Shown here: positions 54,502 to 62,382 of the stretch, in pieces
How the letters are laid out: the number at the start of each line of letters is the position of its first letter
Numbering within the stretch: position 1 is the stretch's first letter
Assembly (NCBI GenBank): GCA_051418075.1
Contig: JBPRGG010000041.1
Location: forward strand, 89,680-153,679
Length of the DNA: 64,000 nucleotides
Source of the DNA: JBPRGG01 sp051418075
Lineage (GTDB): Bacteria > Bacteroidota > Bacteroidia > Cytophagales > Cyclobacteriaceae
Reading direction: 5' to 3'
Translations under genes and position numbers: made by a program
The notes under the pieces: generated by a model
The model's input: only the letters and a program-made list of their open reading frames with translations
Databases searched by the model: none
What the model was told of the DNA's origin: nothing

Positions 54502-55433
54502 GACTGTTTCTTTTCACCTAAAGATTCAATAAACCATACCGAAAGTATGCCCACGATAATAAGACCAATGGCTATCAGGGTAGCATAATTGGAAAGTTCC
54601 GGAAAATATCGCTCATAGCTCAATACGATTTTCTCTCCATCCTTAAGAATAAAATTACCCACCTGATCCTGCAAGTAGATCTCATTCTTCCAGGGCCAGA
54701 TAATTAATAAAGACCCCAGGATAAAACCAGTCAGGAGGGCAATGGTGCCATCTCTGAATTTATCAAGTATGAAGGAAATAGCCCTTGACAGTAATGCCAG
54801 ACCGATGATGCTGCCTAAAGCTACAGGCAACAATATGGCCAGATTAAAATCAGGGACTGCTTTTAAGAATATCAGTTGATAATTCCCCATTAAAATCAAC
54901 ACGAAAGATCCTGATAAGCCTGGCAGTAACATACTGCTCATGGCCACTACACCGCATATCAAAAGGTAAATAAAATTAGCATTTTCACTGGCTGGTTTGA
55001 GAAAAGAAATGGATAAGGCAATTCCAGTGCCAACCAACAGCATTAAAATCGTTCCTAAATTCCATCGATAGATTTTTCTACCTACAAAAAACACCGAGGC
55101 CAAAATGAGGCCAAAGAAAAAGGCCCATACCTGCACCGGGTAGTTATTAAATAAAAAATCAAGCAGTTTGCCCAAACTCACAATACTAATTCCTATTCCG
55201 GCAAATAATGCCAATAAAAAAGAAAAATTAATGTGCTTAAACAGGTCCGGGATCTTTAATTTAAAAAACAATTGGATCGCTTTGCCATCCAAAGCCTTTA
55301 AGGAATTGATCAGTTCTTCGTAAATATTGGTGATAAAAGCAATAGTCCCTCCTGACACACCGGGGATCACATTCGCTGCCCCCATTCCAACCCCCTTGAG
55401 AAAAAGAACCAGGTAATCTTTAAGATTTCTCAT
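54498..55433 (-). CDS. DUF368 undecaprenyl-phosphate transporter (PopT type)
   Basis: A 311-residue membrane protein with about nine hydrophobic helices and the DUF368 signature near its start (GVGMGAANVIPGVSGGTIAF), repeated in inverted form later (MSSMLLPGLSGSFVLILMG). DUF368 proteins are reported to return undecaprenyl phosphate from the outer to the inner face of the cytoplasmic membrane. That would recycle the carrier used by the capsule and glycan-decoration genes of this window. It is coupled to aroE downstream and lies 33 bases after the ComA-like gene. Confidence 0.92.
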   Translation of the reverse strand: MRNLKDYLVLFLKGVGMGAANVIPGVSGGTIAFITNIYEELINSLKALDGKAIQLFFKLKIPDLFKHINFSFLLALFAGIGISIVSLGKLLDFLFNNYPVQVWAFFFGLILASVFFVGRKIYRWNLGTILMLLVGTGIALSISFLKPASENANFIYLLICGVVAMSSMLLPGLSGSFVLILMGNYQLIFLKAVPDFNLAILLPVALGSIIGLALLSRAISFILDKFRDGTIALLTGFILGSLLIIWPWKNEIYLQDQVGNFILKDGEKIVLSYERYFPELSNYATLIAIGLIIVGILSVWFIESLGEKKQS

Positions 55434-55466
55434 TAATAATTTCTGTAAATTTCTTTGAATTTTTGA

Positions 55467-56258
55467 TTAGGGGATATCCAGGTTGTTGTTATCTTCCAAC
55501 TGCTTAAGAAAGTGATTGAAAGTATCTCCTCTGAGTCCCAGTCTTAAGGTTTCCAGCGGAATAATTTCGTTGGGAGCAATATTTCCAAGATTCACATTTG
55601 GCCCCAGCAATTTTATAAACCATACTTGTTGGGCTTTTTGAGGGGCTTCCCAGATAATTTTTTCAAAAGGGATCTTGGTTAAGATTTCTTCTACCAGCCC
55701 TGACCTGACTTCCCCGCTTGATCTGAAAAGTCCCACATTCCCTCCTTCCCTGGCCTCACCAATTACTTTCCATGAACCAGCATCCAATTCATCCTGCATT
55801 TGCTTGATCCACTTATAGGGAGGTATTATTTTTTCAGCATCTTTAGAACCTACTTCAGACAATACGGTAACATATTTTGATAACTTTCTAATGTATTCAC
55901 ATTTAACATCATGATCCAATTCTATAGAACCATCAGATACTTCAGCAAATTCCATATCATACTTATCCAATACTTTCAGGTAATCATCAAATTGATTTCG
56001 TATGATAAAACTTTCGAATAAAGTGCCGCCAAAATAGGTCGGTATTTCAAGTTCACGGTATAGTTTGATTTTTTCTTTAAGATTAGGGGTTACAAAAGAA
56101 GTGGCCCATCCTAATTTGACAATATCTACATAATTTCCACAAACACTGATAAAGTCCTCCACCTCTCTGAGACTAAACCCTTTATCCATTGCCATAGTAA
56201 ATCCAATCTGCCGGGGCTTCTCAGTCCTTTCTGGTAACTTTTTCAAATAATAATTCAT
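55467..56258 (-). CDS. Phosphosulfolactate synthase (ComA family)
   Basis: A 263-residue enzyme of the ComA family (PF02679), which adds sulfite to phosphoenolpyruvate to form phosphosulfolactate. Family features are visible: MDKGFSLREVEDF, VDIVKLGWATSF, the FGGTLFE turn, SDGSIEL, VLSEVGSKD and EAREGGNVGLF. In methanogens this is the first step to coenzyme M. In Bacteroidota a more likely end product is a sulfonated compound such as cysteate for sulfonolipids (inference). I use the ATG at 56258 and not the TTG before it. No other sulfonate genes are next to it. Confidence 0.9.
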   Translation of the reverse strand: MNYYLKKLPERTEKPRQIGFTMAMDKGFSLREVEDFISVCGNYVDIVKLGWATSFVTPNLKEKIKLYRELEIPTYFGGTLFESFIIRNQFDDYLKVLDKYDMEFAEVSDGSIELDHDVKCEYIRKLSKYVTVLSEVGSKDAEKIIPPYKWIKQMQDELDAGSWKVIGEAREGGNVGLFRSSGEVRSGLVEEILTKIPFEKIIWEAPQKAQQVWFIKLLGPNVNLGNIAPNEIIPLETLRLGLRGDTFNHFLKQLEDNNNLDIP

Positions 56259-56350
56259 CAATTTCTACGATTTGATCCCAAATGTAGCAGCAAATTTATA
56301 ATTGCAATTAATAATATCACGATATTTTCCTATAAATTTTGCTTCCCCGA

Positions 56351-57754
56351 TCAGGAATTCGTATTTCTAAATTGATCAATGATCTTAAATAGTGCTTTTT
56401 GTGTTTCCAACTTGGGAAAAAATTGCAAAAGCACTTCGTGGTTATCGTAATTGAGAATTAATGCATTTTCTAAGAAGTTAAAGGCTTCTTTGTATCTACC
56501 GGCCGCGATTAGATAAGCGGTCACGCGGTAATAAAACAAGCTTTCTTCCGGGTTTTCATCCAAACCACTCAATACCAGGTTAATGGCTTTATCATAATCT
56601 CCCTGCTCATAATAAATATAGGACCAGTCCATCCAGATATCCACATTTTGAGGTTCCAGATTATTAGCTTCCTGATAAGCATCCAAACTAGAAATAACAT
56701 TGCCGGTTTTATACTCCGCCTCAGCCAATAATTTCCAATAATCAAAATTGTCATTATTGAGTTTTATGGCTTTGGAAATAAAATGAATAGCCTCATAGGC
56801 TCTGTCTTGCTTAATGAAACAATAGCCAATGCCATACCAGGCTTCATCGTAAAATGTGTCTATTTTAATGGCTTTCCGGAAATATTTAATAGCCAGGTCA
56901 CAATGCTGCAGTTTTTGATACACGGTCCCCATAAAATAATAGATTTCAGCACTGGGTCCTTCATATTCCATGGTTTTTCGATAGGCATCCAAAGCCTCAG
57001 GATACTTTTCCAGACTCATGTAGGTGTTACCCATATTGAAATAAGCAGAGGCAAATTCTTCCTCAATCACAACGGCATATTCATAGGCATTTATAGCCTC
57101 TTCATATTTTTTTAATTTGTTATACACAATACCTAGATTATACCAGGCATAGTAAGAATAGGGATCGGCATCAATAAATTTTTGATAATAAGAAATGCTG
57201 CTTTCCAGTTCACCAATGATATCCAGGCAATAAGCTAATTCATACAAAGCGCTTTCATGGTTGATATTGTACTCAATGGCTTTCTTGTAATTTTTAATGG
57301 CCATATCATATTTTGAAACTGATTGATAAGCCAAGCCTATATTATAAAAACATTCATCCTTGTCTTCAATCATAGGCAGAATCTTTTCAAACTGCTCAAT
57401 GGCAGAATAGTGGCGTCCTTGCAGAGAGAATATAGATCCTTTTAGAAAATTGATTTCCGTATCATTTGGCTGAAGGTTTACAGCCAGTTCCAGAAGTTCA
57501 AGCGCTTGATTATACTCTTCAATATTGGTGAGTATCTGGGCTTTTTCCAGGATCAGTTCGGTAGAAAACGGATATTGCTCCATGGCAATATTACAGGTCT
57601 TCAGCGCCTTCTTATAATTTCCATGTTCAATGTAGTACTCTATGATCTCTTCATAGGTTTCTATGTCATAAAAATTTAAACTTTTATTTTTCAGCTGCTC
57701 CTCAAACTTACTAATAAGTTCTTTTTTTTCTTCTCGCCTTTTATAATCACCCAT
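56351..57754 (-). CDS. Tetratricopeptide repeat protein
   Basis: A protein of 467 residues made almost wholly of about twelve TPR units, with clear helices such as ECFYNIGLAYQSVSKYDMAI and ASAYFNMGNTYMSLEKYPEAL. It has no signal peptide or membrane segment, so it is probably a cytoplasmic scaffold. The ATG at 57754 (MGDYKRREEKKEL) is preferred over a TTG at 57799. It is the third gene of a leftward run after the CpsB-type phosphatase and an SDR. No partner can be named. Confidence 0.85.
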   Translation of the reverse strand: MGDYKRREEKKELISKFEEQLKNKSLNFYDIETYEEIIEYYIEHGNYKKALKTCNIAMEQYPFSTELILEKAQILTNIEEYNQALELLELAVNLQPNDTEINFLKGSIFSLQGRHYSAIEQFEKILPMIEDKDECFYNIGLAYQSVSKYDMAIKNYKKAIEYNINHESALYELAYCLDIIGELESSISYYQKFIDADPYSYYAWYNLGIVYNKLKKYEEAINAYEYAVVIEEEFASAYFNMGNTYMSLEKYPEALDAYRKTMEYEGPSAEIYYFMGTVYQKLQHCDLAIKYFRKAIKIDTFYDEAWYGIGYCFIKQDRAYEAIHFISKAIKLNNDNFDYWKLLAEAEYKTGNVISSLDAYQEANNLEPQNVDIWMDWSYIYYEQGDYDKAINLVLSGLDENPEESLFYYRVTAYLIAAGRYKEAFNFLENALILNYDNHEVLLQFFPKLETQKALFKIIDQFRNTNS

Positions 57755-57808
57755 CTGAATATTCTTTATAATTTTTGATAATGGCCTGACAAGTTTCAAA
57801 TTTTATAT

Positions 57809-58789
57809 TTAAACCTTGTGGGCAAATTTCAATTCACCACATGTCCAGCGGATCGTATCATCCAGGGACCGAAAATCAAACGACAACTCCTTTTTAACTT
57901 TATTACTACTAAAATAAGTTCCGGCTTTTGCAGCCTTTACTAATTCACCAGTAATTTTGGCCTTTTTGCCGGTTAAAAAAGAAATAGTTTGATCCAATAA
58001 ACAGGCAAAACCAAGCATCCAATTGGTTGCTCTGTACTTTGGCGGCTTTTTATCGAAATGAAAAGCTATTTTTTTAAATAACTCTTCATAGGAGACTTTA
58101 TTAGCGCTAATAATATATTGAACACCGCTCTTCTTTAACTGAAGTAACCGGAGTGTAATATCCGCCAGGTCCCTCACATCTGTAAAATTAAGCCAACCTT
58201 TTATATAAAATGGAGCTTCACTCCAGATATATCTAAATAATTGACTGCTACTATTGTGCCAATTTGATGGCCCAAGCACCACTGAAGGGTTTAGAATTAT
58301 GGTTTTCAATCCTTCCATATGTCCCCGCCACACCTCTAATTCGGCCAGATATTTAGATTCGGCATAGTTAGACTTCATGAAATTCAATTCCCGTTTGGAA
58401 TTTTCAGAGATATGTTCATTACCGGTTTTTCCAGCGTAGGTAGAAATTGAACTGATAAAAATTAATCCTTCTACCCCATTTTTCAAACAGGCATTGACAA
58501 TATTTTTTGTGCCTTCAAAATTAACTTTCAACAATTGCTGTCTGTCTTTTTTGTCAAAGGACACCTGGCCGGCACAATGAATCACCCAACTTATATCTTT
58601 CATCTGCTCTTCCAGCAATAATACATCGATGATATCTGCCTCTATCCATTCTATTTGATCCTTAATATCTTCCACAAAACCTAAATCACTATTGCTCCTC
58701 CTGGTAGCTCTTATCTTCAAGCCCTGACTTAATAACTTTCTGGTTATAAAGCTCCCTACTAATCCATTTGCACCTGTAATTAAAATCAT
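57809..58789 (-). CDS. NAD-dependent epimerase/dehydratase-family protein (extended SDR)
   Basis: A 326-residue extended short-chain dehydrogenase. The nucleotide-binding TGANGLVGSFITRKLL, the structural HCAG motif (IHCAGQVSF) and the active-site pair YAESK in the YxxxK pattern are clear. The sequence is closest in style to the dihydroflavonol-4-reductase/3-beta-HSD-like group rather than to sugar-nucleotide epimerases. It lies 12 bases after the phosphatase gene on the same strand. A role in polysaccharide precursor synthesis is possible but not shown. Confidence 0.85.
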   Translation of the reverse strand: MILITGANGLVGSFITRKLLSQGLKIRATRRSNSDLGFVEDIKDQIEWIEADIIDVLLLEEQMKDISWVIHCAGQVSFDKKDRQQLLKVNFEGTKNIVNACLKNGVEGLIFISSISTYAGKTGNEHISENSKRELNFMKSNYAESKYLAELEVWRGHMEGLKTIILNPSVVLGPSNWHNSSSQLFRYIWSEAPFYIKGWLNFTDVRDLADITLRLLQLKKSGVQYIISANKVSYEELFKKIAFHFDKKPPKYRATNWMLGFACLLDQTISFLTGKKAKITGELVKAAKAGTYFSSNKVKKELSFDFRSLDDTIRWTCGELKFAHKV

Positions 58790-58801
58790 TCACCTAAGTT
58801 T

Positions 58802-59521
58802 TCAAAGTGAATTATTGAGTAAATCTAACTTCAATGCTTTTTTGTAACCTCTGGTCTGATGAACATCCTTTAATGAATGTAGCTGCTTAACATCATGACA
58901 ATCAGTGCCTAAGAAATTAACCATCTCATGATCTATCAGCCATTCTGCCAGCTTCTGAGTAGGTTTATTATACATTCCCACTAAGGAATACATATTAACC
59001 TGAAACAAAATGTTCATGTTTCCAATTTCTTCTAAAAGATCAACATTATTTTGAAAATACAAATATCTTTCCGGATGGGCTAAAACCGGCCGGTATCCTT
59101 TGGCATTTAACAAAAATATTACATCTCTCAGAAACACAGGCTCATTCATAAATGATGTTTCAATCAGAATATACTCCTCCCCAAATGATAAAAGCTTTTC
59201 TCCTTTTTCAAGTTTTTCAATAAAATGATCATCCAGGAAATATTCTGCAGCTACTTCAAAATCAATGTAAATCTCTTCCTGGGCTAGTTTAGCCATTACT
59301 TTTTCATACAAGCTAACAATATCTTCATAGCTATTGGGATAATATTCCTGATATACGTGCGGTGTAGTGATCACTTTGCGATATCCGTGATGTTCGAATA
59401 TTTGAAGTGCTTCAAATGTATCATCCAGAGACTGGATACCATCATCTATTGCCGGTAATAAATGAGAATGGATATCAACTTCAATTTTAGGCAGAAACTT
59501 ACTTTTAAATAATGAAAACAC
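58802..59521 (-). CDS. CpsB/YwqE-type protein-tyrosine phosphatase (PHP family)
   Basis: A 239-residue metal-dependent PHP-fold phosphatase of the CpsB/CapC/YwqE group, which dephosphorylates the tyrosine tail of polysaccharide co-polymerase kinases. The metal ligands sit in DIHSHLLPAIDDG (H18, H20), TTPHVYQEYYP, LIETSF, LAHPERY and GTDCHDV. The probable partner is the Wzc-type kinase at 9134-11446. The start is a GTG at 59521, fixed by a Shine-Dalgarno AAAGGAG seven bases upstream, which is uncommon in this window. Confidence 0.92.
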   Translation of the reverse strand: MFSLFKSKFLPKIEVDIHSHLLPAIDDGIQSLDDTFEALQIFEHHGYRKVITTPHVYQEYYPNSYEDIVSLYEKVMAKLAQEEIYIDFEVAAEYFLDDHFIEKLEKGEKLLSFGEEYILIETSFMNEPVFLRDVIFLLNAKGYRPVLAHPERYLYFQNNVDLLEEIGNMNILFQVNMYSLVGMYNKPTQKLAEWLIDHEMVNFLGTDCHDVKQLHSLKDVHQTRGYKKALKLDLLNNSL

Positions 59522-59528
59522 AAATTTT

Positions 59529-59535
59529 CTCCTTT
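59529..59535 (-). promoter_or_regulatory. Shine-Dalgarno sequence deciding a GTG start
   Basis: Leftward AAAGGAG lies seven bases before the GTG start of the CpsB-type phosphatase gene. Most starts here have no such site, so this one is notable and supports the GTG. Confidence 0.6.
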
Positions 59536-59776
59536 AGAATTAAGTACAATTAATAATTATAGGGAAAAGTTTAAATCTTTGCCCCAGCATAATTTCAGGC
59601 ATTTGAGTTGAATCCAACATCTTCATTTCTAAGGATTTGAACAATCTCAAATTTATTAACTTTTACCAGCCAATTTAAAATATTTCACTAATTCTTTTTG
59701 GGTTAATTTGCTTATACATTACTTGTGTTTTAAATAGAATTGAATGCATCAAACCATAGCCTGGGAATAGCCCAAG

Positions 59777-60319
59777 TTACTGATTTTGATTACGATAGGA
59801 AGCAAATGATGGAAGCTCCTGGTCTTTGTCCGAAATTACAGGATCAGAAAAATTCCATTGGATATTTAAAACGGGATCATTCCATAAAATGCCATTTTCG
59901 GCTGGTTTATGGTAAAAATTGGTGCATTTATAAAAAAAGGTGGAGTCTTCAAGGGCTAAAAATCCATGAGCAAATCCTTTTGGCACAAAAAGCATATTAT
60001 GTTGTAGATCATCCAGAATGCAAGAAAAATATTGTCCAAAGGTTTCTGATCCTTTCCTGATATCCACAGCTACATCCAATACTTTGCCCTTAATCACGCT
60101 GACTAATTTTCCCTGGGCAAAAGGCTCATCCTGAAAATGCAACCCTCTTAAAACCCCTTTGGTAGAAAATGATTGGTTATCCTGTACAAAAGGATCTGTT
60201 TGAATATGCGAATCAAATTCCTTTTGATTAAATGATTCGAGAAAAAAGCCTCTTTGATCCTTAAATACTTTGGGATAAATTTCAAATAATCCTTTTATAA
60301 ACGTTTCTTTAAAATCCAT
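59777..60319 (-). CDS. rfbC: dTDP-4-dehydrorhamnose 3,5-epimerase
   Basis: A 180-residue cupin-fold enzyme that epimerises dTDP-4-keto-6-deoxyglucose to the rhamnose configuration. RGFFLESFNQKEF, the catalytic histidine region (VLRGLHFQ), VDIRKGSETFGQY, PKGFAHGFLALED and the late DPVLNIQW are all family features. The ATG at 60319 is chosen over a TTG three codons earlier. It stands apart from other dTDP-rhamnose genes: rfbA, rfbB and rfbD are not in the window. Rhamnose or a related deoxysugar could enter the polysaccharide. Confidence 0.93.
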   Translation of the reverse strand: MDFKETFIKGLFEIYPKVFKDQRGFFLESFNQKEFDSHIQTDPFVQDNQSFSTKGVLRGLHFQDEPFAQGKLVSVIKGKVLDVAVDIRKGSETFGQYFSCILDDLQHNMLFVPKGFAHGFLALEDSTFFYKCTNFYHKPAENGILWNDPVLNIQWNFSDPVISDKDQELPSFASYRNQNQ

Positions 60320-60447
60320 TATATGCAAATTGACATTTTAAATAAATAGATAAAGTGAAAAACCAATTTCAATATTTTTTTTTATTTTTCAAATTTTTCT
60401 GCTTTAATAGTCAGGTTATATAGGCCTGTGACCTTACCTATGGGAAA

Positions 60448-60645
60448 TCAGTTGCCTAGAGAAAACAGCCTTTTGCCACGCAATTGAGGCTCTTGAGTAT
60501 TTATTTTAAAGTAGGAAGACTTTAACAATAGATTGTGATCAAACCGTGGATATCTTTTATTGAGAGAATTGTATAATTTAGCCCTAAAATTTTTATGGGA
60601 AAGGCAAAAAGGTGCTATATCAAAACCAATATAATATATATCGAA
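60448..60645 (-). pseudogene. Start-less open frame between rfbC and hflX
   Basis: Within the 381-base gap (60320-60700) lies an uninterrupted leftward frame of 65 codons with no start codon, bounded upstream by TAG. Its residues look like the C-terminus of a real protein (for example RAKLYNSLNKRYPRFD, then QLRGKRLFSLGN). No family is recognised. It may be a gene remnant; chance cannot be excluded. Confidence 0.25.
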
Positions 60646-60668
60646 CTAAGATAATCCCTTTATAGTTT

Positions 60669-60676
60669 TATATTTG
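60669..60676 (+). promoter_or_regulatory. -7 box of hflX
   Basis: TATATTTG matches TAnnTTTG exactly. The predicted start near 60682 leaves a 19-base leader to the ATG at 60701. A -33 box is not clear. Confidence 0.5.
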
Positions 60677-60700
60677 TATTTATCAATTATCGCAAACTGA

Positions 60701-61909
60701 ATGAATCTACCTTTTTCTACTGCTATAGAACAGGAGTCAGCTGTATTGGTGGCTCTGGTTAATAAAGAACAATCGATTGAAAAAGCCCATGAATACCTGG
60801 ATGAACTAGCCTTTCTGGCTGAAACATTGGGAGCAAAATCAACCAAATTCTTCACCCAAAGGCTTGACAAACCTGATGTCAGAACATTTGTTGGCAAAGG
60901 AAAACTGGAAGAAATCAACCATTATATCAAAGAAAATAACATTGATGTTGTAATATTTGATGATGACCTTAGCCCTTCTCAACTGAGAAACCTGGAAAAT
61001 GAGCTTAAAATCAAGATCTATGATCGCAGCTTGTTGATCCTGGATATATTCCTGAACAGGGCTCAAACAGCTCAGGCTAAAACCCAGGTGGAACTGGCCC
61101 GATACCAATACCTGATGCCACGATTAACCAGAATGTGGACTCACCTGGAGCGGCAACGTGGTGGTACCGGAACCAGGGGTGGTGCCGGTGAAAAGGAAAT
61201 TGAAACCGACCGCAGGATCATTAGAAATCAAATATCTATTCTTAAAAAAAAGCTGGAAAAAATCGACAAACAAGGCCAGACACAGCGGAAAAACCGGTCT
61301 AACATTGTTAAGGTGGCCCTGGTGGGTTATACCAATGTGGGCAAATCCACGCTTATGAAGATTTTGTCGAAATCCGATGTATTTGCAGAAAATAAACTTT
61401 TTGCCACAGTAGATACCACTATCAGAAAGATCCAGCTGGATAATATACCTTTTCTATTATCCGACACAGTAGGATTTATCAGGAAATTACCTCACCACCT
61501 GATAGAATCATTTAAATCCACCCTGGATGAAGTGCGGGAAGCTGATATTTTGTTGCACGTGGTAGATATTTCACACCCTTCGTATGAAGAACAAATAGAC
61601 ATTGTCAATTATACCTTGACGGAGTTGGGGGCAGCTAACAAGGCCACCATACTGGTATTTAATAAAATTGATGCATTTCAGGAAGATCTTACTCAGCAAA
61701 ATGGTGAGGACCTGGAAAATATTATTCAGGACAAAGGGCTGGTAGAGCATCTAAAACAAACATTTATTGGGAAAAATGATCATGATGCAGTATTTATATC
61801 TGCCAGAGAAAAGCAAAACATCGATGAATTACGTCAAATTCTAAGGGAAAAAGTTTCAGAAAAACATTACAGGATATTTCCCAATTATTTGAAAAATGAA
61901 AATTATTAG
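60701..61909 (+). CDS. hflX: GTPase HflX
   Basis: HflX is a ribosome-binding GTPase that splits stalled or stress-damaged ribosomes. The 402 residues have the N-terminal HflX domain (about 1-190, with FVGKGKLEEI and the glycine-rich GGTGTRGGAGE), a short coiled coil, and the G-domain with P-loop VGYTNVGKSTL, the DTVGFIRKLPHHLIESF switch II region and NKID. The motif order is standard. It is followed by a tRNA gene after 34 bases without a terminator between them. Confidence 0.96.
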   Translation: MNLPFSTAIEQESAVLVALVNKEQSIEKAHEYLDELAFLAETLGAKSTKFFTQRLDKPDVRTFVGKGKLEEINHYIKENNIDVVIFDDDLSPSQLRNLENELKIKIYDRSLLILDIFLNRAQTAQAKTQVELARYQYLMPRLTRMWTHLERQRGGTGTRGGAGEKEIETDRRIIRNQISILKKKLEKIDKQGQTQRKNRSNIVKVALVGYTNVGKSTLMKILSKSDVFAENKLFATVDTTIRKIQLDNIPFLLSDTVGFIRKLPHHLIESFKSTLDEVREADILLHVVDISHPSYEEQIDIVNYTLTELGAANKATILVFNKIDAFQEDLTQQNGEDLENIIQDKGLVEHLKQTFIGKNDHDAVFISAREKQNIDELRQILREKVSEKHYRIFPNYLKNENY

Positions 61910-61943
61910 GCTAAATTTGCCCTCCCAAAAAGAAAAGAAAACT

Positions 61944-62015
61944 GGCCTCGTAGTTCAATGGATAGAATAGGAGTTTCCTAAACTCTAGATACAGGTTCGA
62001 TTCCTGTCGAGGCTA
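61944..62015 (+). tRNA. tRNA-Arg (anticodon CCT)
   Basis: The cloverleaf folds by hand: acceptor GGCCTCG/CGAGGCT with a G-U at the end, D-stem GTTC/GAAT, anticodon stem GGAGT/ACTCT with loop TTCCTAA (anticodon CCT, reading AGG), T-stem ACAGG/CCTGT with loop TTCGATT, and discriminator A. CCA is not encoded. It lies between hflX and a terminator; an IS element begins about 370 bases downstream. Confidence 0.95.
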
Positions 62016-62034
62016 CAGAACAGAATAATAATGG

Positions 62035-62062
62035 CCTAAGGATCAACAACTTAGGTTTTTTT
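62035..62062 (+). terminator. Terminator of the tRNA (and possibly hflX) transcript
   Basis: A 6-bp stem CCTAAG/CTTAGG (62035-62040 with 62050-62055) is followed by seven T. Confidence 0.8.
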
Positions 62063-62382
62063 ATTGGCATATGGTAAAGTAATAGGTAAAGTTAATTCGT
62101 AAAAAAACCTATAAGAAAAATTCAAGTAGGTTTAAAAGAAAAAACAACTATTACCTAAAATCCGCAGTTAATTTATTTTGACATTTCAAATATAAATTTA
62201 ATGGCATCATTTCATTAAATGTAGTCCTCATCGAAGTGTTCGATAGAATTCAATCAGCATTTAGTTACGAAAATCAATCAGCATGTCTCTTTTGCAGGAC
62301 AAAAAATGGTGTTTTATTAATAATAATGCATGCCTTCCCCATGTCATTTCCTGAATTACCTGATGAAAATTTAAAGAAGGCG
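62063..62382. other. Non-coding gap between the tRNA and the IS element
   Basis: These 320 bases hold no recognised gene. A short direct repeat GGTAAAGT occurs twice near 62075-62095, and AAACCTA/TAGGTTT form an inverted pair near 62105-62135. A rightward frame at 62236-62433 runs across the IS end and resembles no known protein. Confidence 0.4.

Noticed and set aside
59740..60060. Rightward open frame opposite the 3' end of rfbC
   Set aside because: It lies antisense to a clear epimerase gene and has no recognisable protein features.
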